Of a stretch of 64,000 nucleotides of DNA, positions 7,871-16,610 are shown in pieces; position 1 is the stretch's first letter, and every line of letters begins with the position of its first letter. This stretch comes from Desulfobacteraceae bacterium (GTDB lineage: Bacteria; Desulfobacterota; DSM-4660; Desulfatiglandales; Desulfatiglandaceae), in assembly GCA_030613055.1 (NCBI GenBank), contig JAUWMR010000008.1, positions 1 to 64,000 on the forward strand, written 5' to 3'. The position numbers were made by a program, and so were the translations under genes. The notes below the pieces were generated by a model. The model made no database searches, was not told where the DNA came from, and worked only from the letters and a program-made list of their open reading frames with translations.

Positions 7871-9553
7871 ATGATTGAACTTTTCCGACGCTTATTCAAA
7901 CATCCCATTCTTTCAGTTGAGATACTGACGGCCACCTTTTTTATTGCCGTTTTCAACTTAGCCTCACCTATTTTCGTCATCAGTGTGCTGAATCGCTACG
8001 TTACCTGCGGCTTTGACGGCACCCTTATCACATTAACGGCGGGCATGCTCATTGCCGTGGCCCTTCAATACGGCTTTCGCGTAGCCAGAACCAGGATGTT
8101 AGGGCCAATAAGCGCAGGGCCGGACATGCAGCTTGAACAAAAGGTGTTAGGTGTTCTTGCAAACGCCAGGGCCGGCCCTCTTGAGCGCCTGCCAAACGCC
8201 CGCATCCAGGAAACCATGGGCGGTTTGCAGACAATCCAGTCGGCCTACGATGTCTCGAACATCATTGCTATCTTAGATGCGCCTTTCGCCCTGCTTTACG
8301 TTACGGCAACTTATTTCTTAAGCCCTGTTCTTGCCCTGATAGCCCTGGTAGGCATTTTATGCGCATTAGCTATGGGAGGCTTTTCCCTGCTTCATACACG
8401 TAAGGTAACGGAGAATCTTCAGGATGCGGCTATGGCGCACAAGGGGCTTATCTCCTCTGCCGTCCACAGCAGCGACACGGTGCGGGCCTTTGACGGAAAG
8501 AATTTTTTATTCAAGATCTGGAATGACCAGATACAGTGGATTACAACGCTTCGCCTCAAGCTTGCCAACAGAAAAGAACAGGCCCAATCACTGATCCTTA
8601 CCAGCAGTCTCCTCATGACTGTGGCATTGTATACTACTGGCGCTATTCTTGTGGTCAAAGGCAATCTGACTGTTGGCGCCCTGATCGGGGCAAATATCCT
8701 GGCCTCCAGATCGTACCAGAGCGTCGTTAGATTCGTTCAGACGAGTTATCTTCTTTACAAGGCCAGGCGGGCGTTGCGTAAGTTAAAAGAATTTACAAAA
8801 CTCCCCGTGGAACCGGAAAGCGGCACCGCAATAAAACAGTATAAGGGCGGCATTCAATTCAAAGATCTTGGCTTTGCCTATCCTAATAGTACGGCACCGC
8901 TGTTCGAATCCCTTAGCCTGGATCTTAAGGCCGGAAGTATCCTGGTTGTGACAGGGAAAAACGGCACGGGAAAGACAACATTAGCCAAGTTAATCATGGG
9001 CCTTTTATTGCCATCCAGGGGGGATATCCTGATTGATGGGATCAACCTGCGTCAAATCGCCCCTAACTGGTTGCGGAGGCAGATGATCTATTTCCCACAG
9101 GAACCTACCTTCATCAATACGACAATTCAGGACAATATCACCCTAATCAATCCCGATCTCCCCGGAACGGAGTTAAACCGGATTATCCGGGCCGCAGACC
9201 TGAGGGATTCCTTGGACAGGACCCAGGATGGCCTTGAAACACGGCTGACTGAAGGTGGGCGGCATCTTTCTCTTGGTATTCGCAGGCGAATTGCCTTAGC
9301 CCGTGCCCTTGTGACAAACGGCATGTTAGCGGTATTTGATGAACCGACTGAGGGCCTGGATGCAGACGGCTGCCAGGCCGTGTATTCGGTGTTGAATGAT
9401 CTGTCAAAAACAGGCAGGACAATCATTACCTTTTCCGGTGATCCCCGTATTTCAAAGGGGGCGCACTATATTCTCGATCTCAACGAAAAACCGGTTCCAA
9501 AAATCAGCAAGCGGATACAGGGGGAAGGCAATTCCGGACAGAATCTGAAATAA
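7871..9553 (+). CDS. Type I secretion system ABC transporter (permease-ATPase, PrtD/HlyB class) with degenerate signature and H-loop
   Basis: A 560-residue inner-membrane exporter: N-terminal membrane domain (about 15-280, up to six helices, no C39 peptidase domain, hence PrtD-like) and a nucleotide-binding domain (about 330-545). Walker A is GKNGTGKT (from residue 362), Q-loop YFPQEP, Walker B and catalytic Glu VFDEPTEGLD (D490/E491). The ABC signature, normally LSGGQ, reads LSLGI (466-470). The switch-histidine region reads ITFSGDP (about 519-525) with no His. A half-transporter with such motifs may hydrolyse ATP poorly as a homodimer. It should pair with the HlyD-type adaptor at 9922 and an outer-membrane TolC protein, which is not in the window, to export the RTX protein. 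The start ATG at 7871 follows a repeat-rich leader. Confidence 0.88.
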   Translation: MIELFRRLFKHPILSVEILTATFFIAVFNLASPIFVISVLNRYVTCGFDGTLITLTAGMLIAVALQYGFRVARTRMLGPISAGPDMQLEQKVLGVLANARAGPLERLPNARIQETMGGLQTIQSAYDVSNIIAILDAPFALLYVTATYFLSPVLALIALVGILCALAMGGFSLLHTRKVTENLQDAAMAHKGLISSAVHSSDTVRAFDGKNFLFKIWNDQIQWITTLRLKLANRKEQAQSLILTSSLLMTVALYTTGAILVVKGNLTVGALIGANILASRSYQSVVRFVQTSYLLYKARRALRKLKEFTKLPVEPESGTAIKQYKGGIQFKDLGFAYPNSTAPLFESLSLDLKAGSILVVTGKNGTGKTTLAKLIMGLLLPSRGDILIDGINLRQIAPNWLRRQMIYFPQEPTFINTTIQDNITLINPDLPGTELNRIIRAADLRDSLDRTQDGLETRLTEGGRHLSLGIRRRIALARALVTNGMLAVFDEPTEGLDADGCQAVYSVLNDLSKTGRTIITFSGDPRISKGAHYILDLNEKPVPKISKRIQGEGNSGQNLK

Positions 9554-9921
9554 AGAAAAGAGTGCCTAAAGTTTGAAGTGCCTAAAGTGCCTAAAGTTGT
9601 GGTACGCCTTCGGCGTGCTATTTATAAAACAACGCCTCAGGGCTTTGGCCCCATAAGCGCTAATTTGTTTTTGCCCATTAGGGACTGAAAAAATGAACAC
9701 TTGTCCGCCTCCGGCGGATCGAACATCGAACGTCCAATCACGCCAGGGCGTGAAACGTTGAATGAGGAAAGATGAAGAAACAGAGTACAATAAAATAAAT
9801 AATTTCATTAACTTTAGGCATTTTAGCTCACTTTAGGCACTTTCTTTAACTTCCCCGCAATAAGCGGGATAAATAGGCACTTTCTCTAACTTTAGTCACT
9901 TAACCTAATGAGAGCAGCATT
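9554..9921. repeat. Repeat-filled gap between T1SS ABC and HlyD genes
   Basis: Family A tails (AGTGCCTAAAG) occur at about 9560-9600. A second, inverted family A unit with the CCCCGCAATAAGCGGG hairpin lies at about 9812-9904. The middle (9600-9800) holds short palindromes (TACGCCTTCGGCGT) and CGTCCAATCACGCCAGGGCGTG-like sequence, but no convincing gene. T1SS ABC and adaptor genes are usually adjacent, so this 368-base insertion is unusual. Confidence 0.75.
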
Positions 9922-11217
9922 ATGGCAAATAAAAAACAAAAAATTAAGATCCCCCGCGCAGGTGCCGGGGCCCATCTTTTTTTGTTCATGTTCACCGCGC
10001 TTTGTGTCCTGTTCGGGGCCTGGGCCTATAAAGCCAAATTAGATATTGTAAGCATGGCTAATGGCACGGTGGTTCCCAGCTCCAAGATAAAGAGCATACA
10101 GCACCTTGAAGGCGGTATTGTCAAAGGAATCCTGGTTCAGGAAGGCGAGAGGGTAAAGGCAGGCCAGCCTCTGATGATCTTAGAGGAAATAACCACTGGG
10201 GCCAGCGTGGACGAACTCCGGATCAGGAACACCTCTCTCAAGATCGATATTGCCCGTCTTATGGCTGCGGCAGGTGAAACACAAGACCCCAGGTTTTCCA
10301 GGGCGCTAATTAAAAATCACCCTGATCTGGTCAGGCAGGCCCGAAAACTGCTTGACGGACAGATGAAAAAATACAGAAGTGAACTTTCAGTCCAGAAGGA
10401 GCTCATTGACCAACGCAAACAGGACATAAATAGGCTTGAGACCAGGATAGAGAACACCTATAAAAGCCTTGATCTCCTTGAACAGCAGATTGCCATAAGC
10501 AAAGAACTGTTAAAGGACCAGTTGACCACGGAATACAAACACCTTGATTTTTTGCGTGAGGAAACAAAGCTGAAAAGCAAGATAGACGATGACAAGTCGG
10601 CCCTGAAAAAAGCACGCGCGGCCCTCAAAGAGTCCCAGGAAAAACTCAGGAAAATCGGCTATTCCTTTAAGGAGGAAATTGGCGAGAAGCTAAAAGAGGC
10701 CAGACAGGAATTAAGGGAATTGTCCCAGCGGCAGAAGAAATTTACAGACAGCTTTAAGCGTACCACTATCCGGTCCCCTGTGGACGGCATTGTAAAAACC
10801 CTGTATATGGTGACTGTCAGAGGTGTTATCAGGCCCGGAATGACCATCATGGACATTGTCCCTGCGACAGACCGCCTTGTAGTAGAAGCACACCTCCCTA
10901 TTGGAGATATCGGCTATGTCCAACCAGGGCAGGAGGTCATTGTCAAGTTGGCCTCAAGAGATGCCCTCCGTTTTGGAAAGATTGACGGAAAGGTAGCTCA
11001 AATCAGCCCTGACGCCATTACCACCGAAGAGGGGGGGGCTTTCTATACCGTGCGTATAGAAACGGACAAGGACTACTTTGAGAGGGAAGATAAGAAGTAT
11101 AAACTGTATCCCGGGGTCCAGGTCACGGCATTCATCCACACGGGAAAGCGCACAATAGTCGAATACCTCCTGGAACCCTTCCTCAGTAAACTCGGACACT
11201 CTCTCCAGGAGAGATGA
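9922..11217 (+). CDS. HlyD-family type I secretion membrane fusion (adaptor) protein
   Basis: A 431-residue periplasmic adaptor that links the inner-membrane ABC exporter to an outer-membrane TolC channel. It has a short cytosolic N-terminus, one transmembrane helix (about 18-38), a lipoyl/barrel-sandwich half-motif (SIQHLEGGIVKGILVQEGE), long alpha-helical coiled coils (about 85-270), the second lipoyl half (TIRSPVDGIVKTLY) and a C-terminal beta-barrel ending GVQVTAFIHTGKRTIVEYLLEP, a typical HlyD/PrtE ending. Length fits the family (430-480). Start ATG 9922. The stop codon abuts the ATG of the GT4 gene (11218), so the two are translationally coupled, which ties that glycosyltransferase to the export locus. 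Confidence 0.93.
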   Translation: MANKKQKIKIPRAGAGAHLFLFMFTALCVLFGAWAYKAKLDIVSMANGTVVPSSKIKSIQHLEGGIVKGILVQEGERVKAGQPLMILEEITTGASVDELRIRNTSLKIDIARLMAAAGETQDPRFSRALIKNHPDLVRQARKLLDGQMKKYRSELSVQKELIDQRKQDINRLETRIENTYKSLDLLEQQIAISKELLKDQLTTEYKHLDFLREETKLKSKIDDDKSALKKARAALKESQEKLRKIGYSFKEEIGEKLKEARQELRELSQRQKKFTDSFKRTTIRSPVDGIVKTLYMVTVRGVIRPGMTIMDIVPATDRLVVEAHLPIGDIGYVQPGQEVIVKLASRDALRFGKIDGKVAQISPDAITTEEGGAFYTVRIETDKDYFEREDKKYKLYPGVQVTAFIHTGKRTIVEYLLEPFLSKLGHSLQER

Positions 11218-12444
11218 ATGCGCATCCTGTTTATCCATCCCAATTTCCCGGGCCAGTTTCGACATGTGGCCACTGCCCTTGGCCGTGACCCAAAAAACGA
11301 GGTTGTTTTTGCCACTAATAATCCCAGGCCCGAATGGAAAATCAAGGGGGTCAAAAAGGCGCTGTTTAAGGAGAATACACCCCACACACAAAAAAATTCA
11401 CTTCTGAACCCCTTCATAGAGGCCGAGGCAAAAGGGGAGGCGGTCTTAAGGCTCTGTGAAAAACTCAAGGCCATAGGATTTACCCCGGATATTATCTATG
11501 GCCATTCAGGATGGGGAAGCACATGGTTTGTCAAGGACGCCTTTCCGGATACCCGCTTCATGGCCTATTATGAATGGTACTATAACCCTGACGGCGCAGA
11601 TGCCCTGTTTGGCAGGGACGAGCCCATAGACCCGGGTCACGCGGCCCAGCTCAGGCTCAAAAACGCTGTCATTCTTAATGATCTGATTTCCTGTGATATG
11701 GGGGTTACGCCTACAAAATGGCAGAAACACCAGCTTCCAAAGGCATTCCATCACAAAATCCTCCAGCTCCACGATGGGGTGGATACTGATTATTTTGTGC
11801 CTGATCCCGAGCCAAAGCTTGTCCTGCCAAATCTTGATCTTTCCGGCGTGAACAAGATCGTCACCTATGTTTCCAGGGGCATGGAGCCGTACAGGGGGTT
11901 TCCCCAGTTCATTGAGTCCCTGCCCTATATTTTACAAGCGGACAGCGAATGCCATGTTGTCATTGTGGCATCAGAAAGGGTTTGCTATGGGAAACCCTTG
12001 CCGGACGGGAAGAGCTATAAGGATTTGATGCTTGAAAAAGTCCCGCTGGATCTCTCAAGGGTCCATTTTGTGGGCACCCTGCCCTACGGGCAATACAAGA
12101 AGGTCATCCAGGCCTCATCTGTCCATATTTACCTTACCAGGCCCTTTGTCCTTTCATGGTCCATGCTCGAGGCAATGTCGTGCGGATGTGTGGTGGTTGC
12201 CTCAAATACCGAACCGGTGCAGGAGGTTATTCAGGATGGTGTAAACGGCATCCTTGCAGATTTCTTTTCACCAAAGGACATAGCAAGCAAGGTCACCGGC
12301 GTCCTGACCTTCCCCTCCTTTTCGGAAAATATTAAAAAACAGGCCAGAAAGACTATTCAAGAAAGATTCGCCTTAAAGGATCTTCTGCCGAAGCATTTGA
12401 AATATATAGAGCAGGGATTCAGGATTCCCGGGAATAAAGAGTGA
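11218..12444 (+). CDS. GT4-family glycosyltransferase
   Basis: A 408-residue cytosolic GT-B glycosyltransferase. The N-terminal acceptor half starts MRILFIHPNFPGQFRHVA. The C-terminal donor half carries KIVTYVSRGMEPYRGFPQF and the retaining-GT signature LEAMSCGCVVVASNTEPVQEV, with the conserved Glu pair that holds the nucleotide-sugar. The ATG directly follows the HlyD stop (TGA-ATG), so it is co-translated with the type I adaptor rather than with a polysaccharide cluster; no polymerase or flippase genes are nearby. It could extend a glycan started on the exported protein by the GT41 enzyme. That role is inference; the donor and acceptor cannot be read from sequence. Confidence 0.85.
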   Translation: MRILFIHPNFPGQFRHVATALGRDPKNEVVFATNNPRPEWKIKGVKKALFKENTPHTQKNSLLNPFIEAEAKGEAVLRLCEKLKAIGFTPDIIYGHSGWGSTWFVKDAFPDTRFMAYYEWYYNPDGADALFGRDEPIDPGHAAQLRLKNAVILNDLISCDMGVTPTKWQKHQLPKAFHHKILQLHDGVDTDYFVPDPEPKLVLPNLDLSGVNKIVTYVSRGMEPYRGFPQFIESLPYILQADSECHVVIVASERVCYGKPLPDGKSYKDLMLEKVPLDLSRVHFVGTLPYGQYKKVIQASSVHIYLTRPFVLSWSMLEAMSCGCVVVASNTEPVQEVIQDGVNGILADFFSPKDIASKVTGVLTFPSFSENIKKQARKTIQERFALKDLLPKHLKYIEQGFRIPGNKE

Positions 12445-12480
12445 AAAGTGAAGAGTGAGGAGTGAGAAGTAAGGAGGGTG

Positions 12481-12627
12481 GAGGGCAAAGGACTGAGGAT
12501 TGAGGACTGAGGGCGAAGGACAGGAAAATATCCAATGTCCAATTATCAATGACCAATGACCAATATCCAATAAAAAACACTTAAGCATTGGACATTCGAC
12601 ATTGGATATTCGATATTGGATATTACT
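12481..12627. repeat. Family B repeat block with GGACTGAGGATTGAGGACTGAGG lead
   Basis: A GGACTGAGGATTGAGGACT motif, also present at about 2632-2660, is followed by ATATCCAATGTCCAAT and ATTGGATATTCGATATTGG inverted copies. It fills the gap between the convergent GT4 and topA genes. No U-tract terminator is recognised. Confidence 0.75.
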
Positions 12628-12629
12628 TA

Positions 12630-15218
12630 CTATCCGGCTTCCTGTGTATCTGTACTCTGGATCTGTGGTTTGTAGGCATCGCCCACCGGGCTTCCATCAA
12701 GTTTGCAAATAATCGCCTGTGGATGGGCCTTTTCGTGTTTTTCAAGGGCCTTTTCCCATCCGGCCTTTGCCCTGTCATCAAGAGACCTCCAGCCCATTCT
12801 TCCACGACATTTGGGAAACTTCGAGCAGCTCAGCCAGGGCCCTCTGGCACCTCGTCTAAGGTTAAGCGGCGAACCACACTTCGGGCATTCCAGGTCTGTG
12901 ACCAAAGGTGGCACCTTTGGCGGGCTGATAAAGCCTTTTTTATCTAAATTTACAATTCCGTCACAATCAGGGTATTTCTCACAACTGAGAAACGGCCCGA
13001 AACGGCCTTTTCTTTGCAGCATTAGGCCGCCACATTTGGGGCAGGCAATATCGGTCATCTCCGGTGAAACAGGATTGCCTTCACGGTCAATCGGCGCCGC
13101 ATATTTGCAGTCAGGGTATTTGGAGCAGCTCAGGAACCGGCCGTTTTTTCCGAAACGATAGACCGTGCCGTTGCCGCATTCAGGGCATTTATACGGGGCC
13201 GGTTGTATTTCGGCCTTGGCGTGTCCCATTCCTTCATATGCCGCGTTAAGACTATCTTTGAACGGGCCATAGAATCGCTTAAGCATTTGCACCCAATCGG
13301 CCTGTTTTTCTTCAATATTGTCTAATTCCTGCTCCATATCGCGCGTGTAACCCACCTGTATAATCTCCGGGAATGCCTCGATTAGCTTATCAACAACAAC
13401 CATTCCAAGATCGGTTGCATGAAATCGGTTCTGGATCTTTTCCACGTACTTGCGGTTAAGGATCACCAGGATTATCTGGGCATACGTGCTGGGCCGTCCG
13501 ATTCCCTCGGCCTCTAATTTCCTTATAAGCGATGCCTCCGTGTATCGCGGTGGAGGTAAAGTGAAATGCTGGGTCGGATCGATCTGCAAAGCAGCAAGTG
13601 TCTGTTTTTCGGCCACATGCGGCAGGACCGCCTCCTCAGTAGTATTGGGTATGCCGGCTACTCTGTAATACCCGTCAAAAACCAGAACGCGACCGGTCGC
13701 ACGAAATACGAGTTCCCCCGCGCTGTCAATTCCTGAAATCAAGAGGGTTGTAGAATCCCACTGGGCATCAGTCATCTGGCAGGCCACAAATCGTTCCCAT
13801 ATAATCCTGTACAGCTTATACTGCCGGCTGCTCAATGAAGAGCGGACCTGTTCCGGCGTGAGGTTCACATCAGTGGGCCGGATCGCCTCGTGTGCTTCCT
13901 GTGCCTCCTTGTTAGAAGAAGAAAAACGGTTGGGTTTTGCCGGCAGGTACTTGTCTCCAAACTGGGAGCGGATATAGCCCCTGACCATTGTAACGGCCTC
14001 ACCGGAAACATATGTAGAGTCCGTTCGCATGTACGTTATCAGGCCAACCGAACCCATGTCTTTGACAGGAACGCCTTCATATAACTCCTGGGCCGTGCGC
14101 ATTGTTGAGTTGGCCGTAAGCCCTAATTGGTTCGACGCGGTTTGTTGGAGCGTGCTGGTGATAAACGGCGCATATGGCCTGCTTTTCGTGCGTTTGGTTT
14201 GAATCGACTTGACCCGCCATTCAGGCCCGCCGTCAACATGGCCGCGTAACTGGATAGTATGCTGGGCCCGTCCTTTTGCCCCGGGCGATTGTTTCTCAAG
14301 CTTTTCATCTAACACAAAACCGGCTCGTGCCGCGGCCGCAATCGCGGTATCCACATCGTTTGCCTTAAACTTTTTGCTGTCAATCTCTATTAATTCCGAT
14401 AAAAGGCCGTTATGTTCGGCCAACCAGCCGTTTTTCTCGCGCAAGGAACGGCCATATGAGTTTTTGTTGTTTTGTTTTTCAGGTGCCGCCTCAAGCCACT
14501 TCCGCCACGCGTCGCCAATAGCCGTGGCACTGTCCAGGTCGGTAGTGAAATAACCCTTTATCTTCCAGTACTCTTCCGGTACGAATTTATCAATCTCCCG
14601 TTCGCGCTCGACAACAAGCCTCAACGCCACCGACTGTACGCGACCCGCACTAAGACCACCGGCCACCTTTTTCCACAACAGGGGTGAGACTTCATAACCG
14701 ACAATCCGATCAAGGATACGCCGCGCCTGCTGCGCATTAACCTTGTTCATGTCAATCAACCTTGGATGCCGGAATGCCTTCTCAATTTCACTCCTTGTAA
14801 TGGCATTGAAGACTACTCGTTTACTGCTTTCCAGACTAACGCCTAATGCCTCTGTCAGGTGCCATGCGATTGCCTCCCCTTCACGGTCGAGATCGGTTGC
14901 GAGCCAGATGCCTGAAGCCTTTTTAGCGGCACGTTTCAACTCCGTGAGCATCGCTCCTTTGCCCTTGATAATCTGATAGGTCGGCCTGAAATCGTGATCA
15001 ATATCAACACCCGGCACTGGATCTTTCACGCCTTTTGGGTTTTTGCCCGGCAGGTCTCGCACATGCCCCACCGATGCCATGACCACATAGCCCGGCCCTA
15101 AGTATTTATTGATTGTCTGCGCCTTGGCAGGCGATTCCACAATCACTAATTGCTTGCCCGCAGTATCCGGTGCCGGCCGGAATTTCCCGCCACGTCTTTT
15201 TGTTTTTTTCTCAGGCAT
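12630..15218 (-). CDS. topA: DNA topoisomerase I (type IA)
   Basis: An 862-residue enzyme that relaxes negative supercoils. The N-terminal Toprim domain has VIVESPAKAQTI, and DLDREGEAIAWHL supplies the acidic Mg-binding residues. The core follows (ARRILDRIVGYEVSPLLWKK; SAGRVQSVALRLVVERE). The active-site tyrosine lies in GLITYMRTDSTYVS. Three C-terminal four-cysteine zinc ribbons (PECGNGT..., CPKCGGLM..., CPKCGSPL...) are typical of bacterial TopA. ATG 15218 gives a Lys/Arg-rich start before the Toprim domain. It lies 26 bases downstream of dprA, the common bacterial dprA-topA order. Confidence 0.97.
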   Translation of the reverse strand: MPEKKTKRRGGKFRPAPDTAGKQLVIVESPAKAQTINKYLGPGYVVMASVGHVRDLPGKNPKGVKDPVPGVDIDHDFRPTYQIIKGKGAMLTELKRAAKKASGIWLATDLDREGEAIAWHLTEALGVSLESSKRVVFNAITRSEIEKAFRHPRLIDMNKVNAQQARRILDRIVGYEVSPLLWKKVAGGLSAGRVQSVALRLVVEREREIDKFVPEEYWKIKGYFTTDLDSATAIGDAWRKWLEAAPEKQNNKNSYGRSLREKNGWLAEHNGLLSELIEIDSKKFKANDVDTAIAAAARAGFVLDEKLEKQSPGAKGRAQHTIQLRGHVDGGPEWRVKSIQTKRTKSRPYAPFITSTLQQTASNQLGLTANSTMRTAQELYEGVPVKDMGSVGLITYMRTDSTYVSGEAVTMVRGYIRSQFGDKYLPAKPNRFSSSNKEAQEAHEAIRPTDVNLTPEQVRSSLSSRQYKLYRIIWERFVACQMTDAQWDSTTLLISGIDSAGELVFRATGRVLVFDGYYRVAGIPNTTEEAVLPHVAEKQTLAALQIDPTQHFTLPPPRYTEASLIRKLEAEGIGRPSTYAQIILVILNRKYVEKIQNRFHATDLGMVVVDKLIEAFPEIIQVGYTRDMEQELDNIEEKQADWVQMLKRFYGPFKDSLNAAYEGMGHAKAEIQPAPYKCPECGNGTVYRFGKNGRFLSCSKYPDCKYAAPIDREGNPVSPEMTDIACPKCGGLMLQRKGRFGPFLSCEKYPDCDGIVNLDKKGFISPPKVPPLVTDLECPKCGSPLNLRRGARGPWLSCSKFPKCRGRMGWRSLDDRAKAGWEKALEKHEKAHPQAIICKLDGSPVGDAYKPQIQSTDTQEAG

Positions 15219-15244
15219 TTATACCTTTCTTTTGCTCTTAAGTT

Positions 15245-16357
15245 TTATCTGACGAACATCTTGCCCGGAAGCTGTCTGATAATTCCCTTTAGTTCCATTC
15301 TCATCAATATACCCAGGGCACTCCCTGGGTCCATATCCCCCAATCTGACAATCTCATCAATGTGCATGGGATAATCACTTACGATCTCATAGACCTTTCT
15401 CTCAGAGTCATCCATCTCAGGGGGAGTGCCGGAGCCTTCTCCCGAAGGGGCACCTGTCTTAACTGGAGGTCTTATGAATCCAAGCTCATCAAGGATATCA
15501 TCAGAGTTTTCAATCAGTCTGGCCCCCTGCTTGATCAAATAATGTGTGCCGACACTCTTGAATGACTCAATGCTCCCCGGAACAGCAAATACCTCACGTC
15601 CCTGTTCGAGAGCAAGAGATGCCGTAATTAAAGACCCACTTTTTCTGGTAGCCTCAACAACAACCACACCCCTGGCTAGACCGCTTATGATCCGGTTGCG
15701 AATAGGGAAATTCTTTGGTTCAGGAGGGCTTCCAATTGGGAATTCAGAGACGACAGCACCTGATTCAGTGATCTGATTCAAGAGTTTCCTGTTCGATGCA
15801 GGGTAAACTCTGTCTATCCCCGTGCCTATAACTGCTATTGTAAAGCCCCTGCCCCTTAAGCACCCCGTATGGGAGGCGGCATCAATTCCCCTTGCCAGAC
15901 CGCTTACCACACCCGCACCGCGTCTCGCAAGCCCCGTACCGATATTTTCTGCCGTTTTTATGCCGTAATGCGTCGCGTTTCTGGACCCTACAACAGCAAC
16001 AAATGTCTGGTTGACGGGAATATCTTTCCCCTTGATGTACAGCACCATCGGAGGATCATGGATCTCTTTTAATAGACCCGGATAGGAGCTGTCTTTATAG
16101 GTCAGTATCCGGGCATTGCATTTCTCCACCTTCCTCAGCTCATCCACGGGATCAATAACAAATTCCCTGGCCGCGATCTTCCGTGCGGTCGCTTTGCGCA
16201 CACCCTCCACGTTCGCCAAATGCGAGTATTTAGCCTCAAAAACAGCTTCCGGTGTGCCAAATTCATCCAAAAGATTTTTAAAGGCCACATTGCCTAAACC
16301 AGGGACCATATACAATGCCAGCCAGGCACATTTTTCATCAGACCATGTTTTTTTCAT
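15245..16357 (-). CDS. dprA: DNA-processing protein DprA (Smf)
   Basis: A 370-residue protein that, in transformable bacteria, binds incoming ssDNA and loads RecA; it is also widely conserved outside competence. It has an N-terminal helix-hairpin-helix/SAM-like region (LALYMVPGLGNVAFKNLL), an extended Rossmann domain with VAVVGSRNATHYG, GLARGIDAASHTG and PSNRKLL-type motifs, and a C-terminal winged-helix region (ERKVYEIVSDYPMHIDEIV). Length matches the family (about 360-380). It is the first gene of a two-gene dprA-topA unit on the minus strand. Confidence 0.95.
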   Translation of the reverse strand: MKKTWSDEKCAWLALYMVPGLGNVAFKNLLDEFGTPEAVFEAKYSHLANVEGVRKATARKIAAREFVIDPVDELRKVEKCNARILTYKDSSYPGLLKEIHDPPMVLYIKGKDIPVNQTFVAVVGSRNATHYGIKTAENIGTGLARRGAGVVSGLARGIDAASHTGCLRGRGFTIAVIGTGIDRVYPASNRKLLNQITESGAVVSEFPIGSPPEPKNFPIRNRIISGLARGVVVVEATRKSGSLITASLALEQGREVFAVPGSIESFKSVGTHYLIKQGARLIENSDDILDELGFIRPPVKTGAPSGEGSGTPPEMDDSERKVYEIVSDYPMHIDEIVRLGDMDPGSALGILMRMELKGIIRQLPGKMFVR

Positions 16358-16409
16358 TAGAGGTTCTTCTCCAATTTAGTTGGAGAAGAGGGTCCAAGGA
16401 TTCAAGGGG

Positions 16410-16511
16410 TCAAGGATTGAAGGGTTTGTTTTCTAAAGACTTTATCAGCGCCTTTAACATTCTTTCGCTTTTTGCTGTGTCTTCTTTTAGCTTACCAAAT
16501 ACACCTTTTTC
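16410..16511 (-). pseudogene. Possible C-terminal remnant of a four-helix-bundle (23S rRNA intervening-sequence) protein
   Basis: The minus strand reads EKGVFGKLKEDTAKSERMLK and then ALIKSLENKPFNP followed by a stop at 16410-16412. The R-M-L-x-A-L-I-K-S-L ending resembles the last helix of four-helix-bundle/IVS proteins. Upstream the frame enters a palindromic repeat and soon stops. If the reading is right, this is a decayed gene tail. Similarity is by eye only and weak. Confidence 0.28.
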
Positions 16512-16552
16512 AAATGAACCTCCCCCGCAGCAAGCTACGGGGTATCTATAAT

Positions 16553-16610
16553 GTCACTCCTGCGAAAGCAGGAGTCTATTACTGTGGATTCCCGCTTTCG
16601 CGGGAATGAC
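16553..16610. repeat. Family C palindrome (TCCTGCGAAAGCAGGA / ATTCCCGCTTTCGCGGGAAT)
   Basis: Two facing hairpins, TCCTGCGAAAGCAGGA and ATTCCCGCTTTCGCGGGAAT, flanked by GTCA and TGAC. The same pairing is seen at 28880-28952, 30796-30880, 57990-58084 and 63430-63550. Confidence 0.8.

Noticed and set aside
7871-9553. Lipid or multidrug ABC exporter instead of T1SS
   Set aside because: Adjacency to an HlyD-type adaptor and an RTX gene makes type I secretion far more likely, despite the odd ATPase motifs.
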